From Caryophanon sp036309765 (lineage in GTDB: Bacteria > Bacillota > Bacilli > Bacillales_A > Planococcaceae): a DNA stretch of 64,000 nucleotides. The notes under the pieces were generated by a model. It was given only the letters and a program-made list of their open reading frames with translations. It was not told the DNA's origin and made no database searches. The DNA is taken from contig JAXJTE010000240.1 of NCBI GenBank assembly GCA_036309765.1, positions 4,675 to 68,674 of the forward strand, in the 5' to 3' direction. A program made the position numbers and the translations under genes. Position 1 is the first letter of the stretch. Every line of letters begins with the position of its first letter. Of the stretch, positions 60,722 to 64,000 are shown one piece after another.

Positions 60722-61933
60722 ATGACAGTTAAAAAAATCGTAGGCACAAACATCACTTCACCAAAAGGCTTTAAAGCAGCAGGGATGCATTGTGGCATTA
60801 AGCATAAGAAAAAAGATTTAGCATTACTTGTAAGTGACGTGCCAGCTTCAGTTGCAGGTGTATTCACGACGAACGCGGTACAAGCAGCACCACTAAAAGT
60901 AACGAAGGAAGTTGTATACAGCACAAAAAAAATGCAAGCAGTCATCGTAAACTCAGGTAACGCGAACGCTTGCACAGGGAAACAAGGATTACTAGACGCT
61001 CAAGCGATGCAGCAGCTAGCAGCAGAACGTTTAAACATCGACCCATCATTAGTTGGTGTGGCATCAACTGGTGTCATCGGTGAAATTATGAAGCTTGCGC
61101 CAATCGTTCAGGGCTTACCGAAAATGGAGCCAAAGCAAGATTTAGAATCAGCAATCGACTTTGCACAGGCGATTTTAACGACAGATACAGTAATGAAAAA
61201 CACGCAGTACAGCACGGAAATTGACGGCAAAGAAGTCATCATCGCGGGTACAGCGAAAGGCTCAGGCATGATTGAGCCGAACATGGCAACGATGCTTGGC
61301 TTCATTACGACGGATGCAAACATCGAATCAGAGCATTTACAAGCAGCACTTTCACACATTACAGACATTACATTTAACTCAATTACAGTAGATGGTGATA
61401 CGTCTACGAACGATACAGTGCTTGTGATGGCAAACGGCTTAGCAGGTAACGAATCGTTAACGCCAGCGCATCCAGAATGGTCAAAATTCACGGAAGCACT
61501 TCACTTAGTCGCACAAGATTTAGCAAAAGCAATCGCTAAAGACGGCGAGGGCGCAACAAAGCTAATCGAAGTGGAAGTAAAAGGGGCAGAAAACGACGCA
61601 GAAGCTCGTAAAATTGCGAAAACAGTAGTCGGTTCACCACTTGTGAAAACAGCAGTATTTGGCTGTGACGCTAACTGGGGACGCATCATCGCAGCAGTTG
61701 GTTATTCAGGTGCGAAAGTAAACGTAGAAGCGATTACAATTCAAATTGGCGGCACGACGATGGTTGAAAACGGCGAGCCAATCGCGTTCTCTGAAGAAAA
61801 ATTAATTCAAATTTTAAAGCAGCATGAAGTGAAAATTGATGTATCAGTTGGTGTCGGCGAAGGGCACGGGCATGCATGGGGGTGCGATTTAACTTATGAC
61901 TACGTACAAATCAACGCAAGTTACCGCTCGTAA
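60722..61933 (+). CDS. argJ: Bifunctional ornithine acetyltransferase / N-acetylglutamate synthase
   Basis: 403 residues. The self-cleavage and nucleophile site is PNMATMLGFITTDA with T190 becoming the N-terminal nucleophile of the beta subunit. GCDANWGRIIAAVGYSG and the C-terminal GVGEGHGHAWGCDLTYDYV are typical. Recycles the acetyl group between acetylornithine and glutamate; whether it also uses acetyl-CoA cannot be told from sequence, but no argA is nearby. The end overlaps argB by 38 bases. Confidence 0.97.
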   Translation: MTVKKIVGTNITSPKGFKAAGMHCGIKHKKKDLALLVSDVPASVAGVFTTNAVQAAPLKVTKEVVYSTKKMQAVIVNSGNANACTGKQGLLDAQAMQQLAAERLNIDPSLVGVASTGVIGEIMKLAPIVQGLPKMEPKQDLESAIDFAQAILTTDTVMKNTQYSTEIDGKEVIIAGTAKGSGMIEPNMATMLGFITTDANIESEHLQAALSHITDITFNSITVDGDTSTNDTVLVMANGLAGNESLTPAHPEWSKFTEALHLVAQDLAKAIAKDGEGATKLIEVEVKGAENDAEARKIAKTVVGSPLVKTAVFGCDANWGRIIAAVGYSGAKVNVEAITIQIGGTTMVENGEPIAFSEEKLIQILKQHEVKIDVSVGVGEGHGHAWGCDLTYDYVQINASYRS

Positions 61934-62660
61934 GCGAATCGTCATTAAGCTAGGCGGTTCAACGTTAGAGCAGTTAAACGAGCAATTTTTCAAAAACTTT
62001 AAAGCACTACAAGAAGACTATGATTTAGTCATTACACATGGCGGTGGCCCAGCGATTAACCGTGCGCTAAAGAAGGCAAACATCGAATCGACGACAGTAA
62101 ACGGCTTACGTGTGACGACGGACGAAATGATCGACATCGTGCAAACGACGTTAATCGGTGAAGTAAACCCGTACTTAGTAAGCCAGCTAACGCGCGCAGG
62201 CATTCAAGCAATTGGCTTAAACGGCTTTGACGCGAAGCTACTGACGTGTACGCATTTAGACGAAGCGGTATACGGGCATGTTGGCGAAGTGACGAACATT
62301 GCACATGAGGCGATTGAGCAGCTGCTACAAGCAGGATTCGTACCAGTGATTGCATGCATCGGCGCGACAGAAAATGGACAGGCGCTTAACATTAACGGCG
62401 ATACAGTGGCAAGTGAAGTAGCGCTTTCGATTCAAGCAGAGAGTTTACTGCTTGTAACGGACGTATCGGGCATTCGCATTGAAGATACGTGGCAAACAGA
62501 AGCGACAAAATCACAAATTGATACGTGGATTGAAGAGGGGCATATTTACGGCGGTATGATTCCGAAAGTACAAGGTGCGCTTGACTGTTTAGCAGCGGGC
62601 ATTCCAACTGTGCAAATCGTAAATGACCAACTAACAGGCACGACAATTATAGGAGGGTAA
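61896..62660 (+). CDS. argB: Acetylglutamate kinase
   Basis: 254 residues. RIVIKLGGSTLEQLNEQFFK is the N-terminal phosphate-binding strand, ITHGGGPAINRALKKANI the acetylglutamate site, LLLVTDVSGI and GGMIPKVQGALDCLAAG the ATP site. The only standard start in this frame, ATG at 61896, lies 38 bases inside argJ and gives an N-terminus about 11 residues longer than usual; expression probably depends on coupling to argJ. Confidence 0.94.
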   Translation: MTTYKSTQVTARKRIVIKLGGSTLEQLNEQFFKNFKALQEDYDLVITHGGGPAINRALKKANIESTTVNGLRVTTDEMIDIVQTTLIGEVNPYLVSQLTRAGIQAIGLNGFDAKLLTCTHLDEAVYGHVGEVTNIAHEAIEQLLQAGFVPVIACIGATENGQALNINGDTVASEVALSIQAESLLLVTDVSGIRIEDTWQTEATKSQIDTWIEEGHIYGGMIPKVQGALDCLAAGIPTVQIVNDQLTGTTIIGG

Positions 62661-62664
62661 CAGC

Positions 62665-63798
62665 ATGGGCGCATTATTTGGCAACTACGCAAGACGACCA
62701 ATCGCACTTGTCAAAGGGCAAGGTACATATGCATGGGACGAAGAAGGAAAAAAATATATCGATTTCACATCAGGCATTGCAGTGCTTAGCTTAGGGCACG
62801 CACATCCAGCAATCGTGGACGCAATTACGAAGCAGGCGAACGAAATTTGGCATACGTCAAACTTATTTGCAAGCCCTTCACAAGAAAAGCTTGCACAAAC
62901 GCTTGTAGAAGGCACGCATTTAGCGCACGCTTTCTTCTGTAACTCAGGTGCAGAGGCGAACGAAGCGGCGATTAAAATGGCGCGTAAGCATACAGGCAAG
63001 CACCATATCATTACGTTTGAAAAATCATTCCACGGGCGCACGTTCGGGGCAATGTCAGCAACAGGACAAGAAAAAGTACAAGCAGGCTTCGGTCCGCTTG
63101 TATCACAGTTTACGCACTTACCGTTTAACGACGTTGCAGCATTACAAGCAGCCGCGGACGATTCAGTAGCAGCAATTATGCTTGAAGTCATTCAAGGTGA
63201 AGGCGGCTTAGCGCAAGTAACACCAGAGTTCGCACAAGCAATTATGGACATTTGTAACGAAAAAGGCATTTTATTAATCGTTGACGAAGTGCAAACAGGC
63301 ATCGGTCGTACAGGAACGCGCTACGCATTCGAGCAAACGGTGTTAAAGCCGCATTTAGTATCGCTTGCAAAAGGATTAGGCGGCGGTTTCCCAATCGGTG
63401 GCTTACTCGGTGTCGCTGAAATTTACGACACGTTTAGTGCAGGCTCACACGGTACGACATTCGGTGGCAATCCACTTGGCGTTGCGGTAGCTCAAACAGT
63501 GTTAGACAACGTATTTAACGAAAGCTTCTTAGCGCAAGTAAAAGAGCGCGGTGCATACTTACAGCAACAGCTAGCGAACGCATTAACAGGCGACAAGTTC
63601 AGCATTTTAGGGCAAGGGTTAATGGTAGGCATTCATTTAGGCGGCGAGGACGTATCACCGTACGTTGCAAAGCTTGAAGAAGCGGGCGTGCTAATGGTAC
63701 AAGCAGGACCACATGTACTGCGCGTATTACCACCGTTAAACGTAACGAACGAAGAAATTGACGAAGCAGTCGCAATCATTTCAAGCGTGCTTCAATAA
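62665..63798 (+). CDS. argD: Acetylornithine aminotransferase
   Basis: 377 residues, class III aminotransferase. FFCNSGAEANEAAIKMARKH, LLIVDEVQTGIGRTGTRYAF and PLP lysine K236 in SLAKGLGGGFPIG. Makes acetylornithine from the semialdehyde with glutamate as donor. The start follows AGGAGGG, four bases after argB. A terminator follows, so carAB and argF are not part of this operon. Confidence 0.96.
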   Translation: MGALFGNYARRPIALVKGQGTYAWDEEGKKYIDFTSGIAVLSLGHAHPAIVDAITKQANEIWHTSNLFASPSQEKLAQTLVEGTHLAHAFFCNSGAEANEAAIKMARKHTGKHHIITFEKSFHGRTFGAMSATGQEKVQAGFGPLVSQFTHLPFNDVAALQAAADDSVAAIMLEVIQGEGGLAQVTPEFAQAIMDICNEKGILLIVDEVQTGIGRTGTRYAFEQTVLKPHLVSLAKGLGGGFPIGGLLGVAEIYDTFSAGSHGTTFGGNPLGVAVAQTVLDNVFNESFLAQVKERGAYLQQQLANALTGDKFSILGQGLMVGIHLGGEDVSPYVAKLEEAGVLMVQAGPHVLRVLPPLNVTNEEIDEAVAIISSVLQ

Positions 63799-63850
63799 TA
63801 ACAGCAGGAACTTGATGACGTGTTCATCGAGTTCTTGTTATTTTTTTTTA
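63799..63850 (+). terminator. Terminator of argCJBD
   Basis: AACTTGATGA / TCATCGAGTT inside a larger stem (AACAGCAGG... / ...TTCTTGTTA), with nine T. Confidence 0.85.
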
Positions 63851-63929
63851 CAATTATTACCACTAGCGTCGCATTAAAATAATCCAACGCATTTAATTAA
63901 ACTGAATTTTCTGTAATATAATCTAAATA

Positions 63930-63995
63930 CAAAAAAATCCTTTATAATGGTTGGACGGTAGGTAACCATCCAAATCCATCATAAAGGAATCACGT
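63930..63995 (+). promoter_or_regulatory. Hairpin enclosing the ribosome site of a gene starting at 63996
   Basis: CCTTTATAATGGTTGGACGG pairs with CCATCCAA-AT-CCATCATAAAGG (one mismatch, one wobble, a two-base bulge). The AAAGGA ribosome site of the ATG at 63996-63998 is in the 3' arm. Such hairpins are typical ahead of transposase genes, where they block translation of read-through RNA, but could also regulate another gene; only five bases from that ATG are visible. Confidence 0.55.
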
Positions 63996-64000
63996 ATGCA

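Overview
The window is a chromosomal segment of a low-to-mid GC Gram-positive bacterium of the order Bacillales, most likely family Planococcaceae/Caryophanaceae (Lysinibacillus, Solibacillus, Kurthia or Caryophanon type). The evidence is Bacillus-type gene order (menFDHBE; pckA divergent from metK; ytpQ-ytpR; sftA-murC-ytxG-ytxH; aroA-ccpA-acuCBA), strong GGAGG ribosome sites, several TTG starts, S-box and T-box leaders, and D-amino-acid transaminase and PepV genes. It is almost wholly core genome. There is no prophage, rRNA, tRNA or CRISPR, and no complete insertion sequence.

Layout. 1-780: end of sulfate activation (sat, cysC). 1.1-7.8 kb: menaquinone genes menF-menD-menH-menB and, after a repeat-filled gap, menE; menC does not follow. 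7.8-10.7 kb: zinc-binding lipoprotein with a Zur-type operator, yidD, a 46-residue membrane protein, a Nudix hydrolase and an alpha/beta hydrolase. 10.7-16 kb: soluble PAS chemoreceptor, pckA with CcpN-type sites, metK behind a SAM riboswitch. 16-24 kb: gamma-carbonic-anhydrase-like protein, a YtpA-like protein that has lost its nucleophile, an AGCS transporter, the tRNA-modification pair mnmM/mnmL, and leuS behind a Leu T-box. 24-32 kb: small proteins, Na/Pi transporter, membrane chemoreceptor, YtfP-type flavoprotein, MurJ-type flippase. 32-45.4 kb: rsuA, a deacetylase-like cell-wall protein with substituted metal ligands, ytzE, pepV, dat, a NERD-like protein, a frameshifted lipid kinase, trmB, ytnP, ytpR, ytpQ, a DUF84 NTPase and ytoP. 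45.4-52 kb: ytzB, three envelope or unknown proteins, a remarkable SftA-like protein without its ATPase motor, murC, ytxG and ytxH. 52-59.4 kb: an FtsA-fold protein, aroA (chorismate mutase-DAHP synthase), ccpA, acuCBA. 59.5-63.8 kb: argCJBD under an ArgR box. The last bases begin another gene whose ribosome site lies inside a hairpin.

The most unusual item is the gene at 47706-49289. It sits exactly where sftA lies in Bacillus and keeps the SftA-type N-terminus and the C-terminal FtsK-gamma winged helix, but it has no Walker-type translocase domain between them. Two further proteins look like catalytically dead members of enzyme families (16822-17628 and 33207-34823), and one lipid kinase is frameshifted. 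Several families of short, palindromic, intergenic repeats (about 30-225 bp) are scattered through the gaps, some with terminal inverted repeats; they account for many spurious ORFs.

Links between genes: menF and aroA both draw on chorismate metabolism; pckA, ccpA and acuABC are carbon-flow genes; metK, mnmM/mnmL, trmB and leuS concern SAM and tRNA. All functions are read from sequence and family knowledge; nothing was searched against a database.
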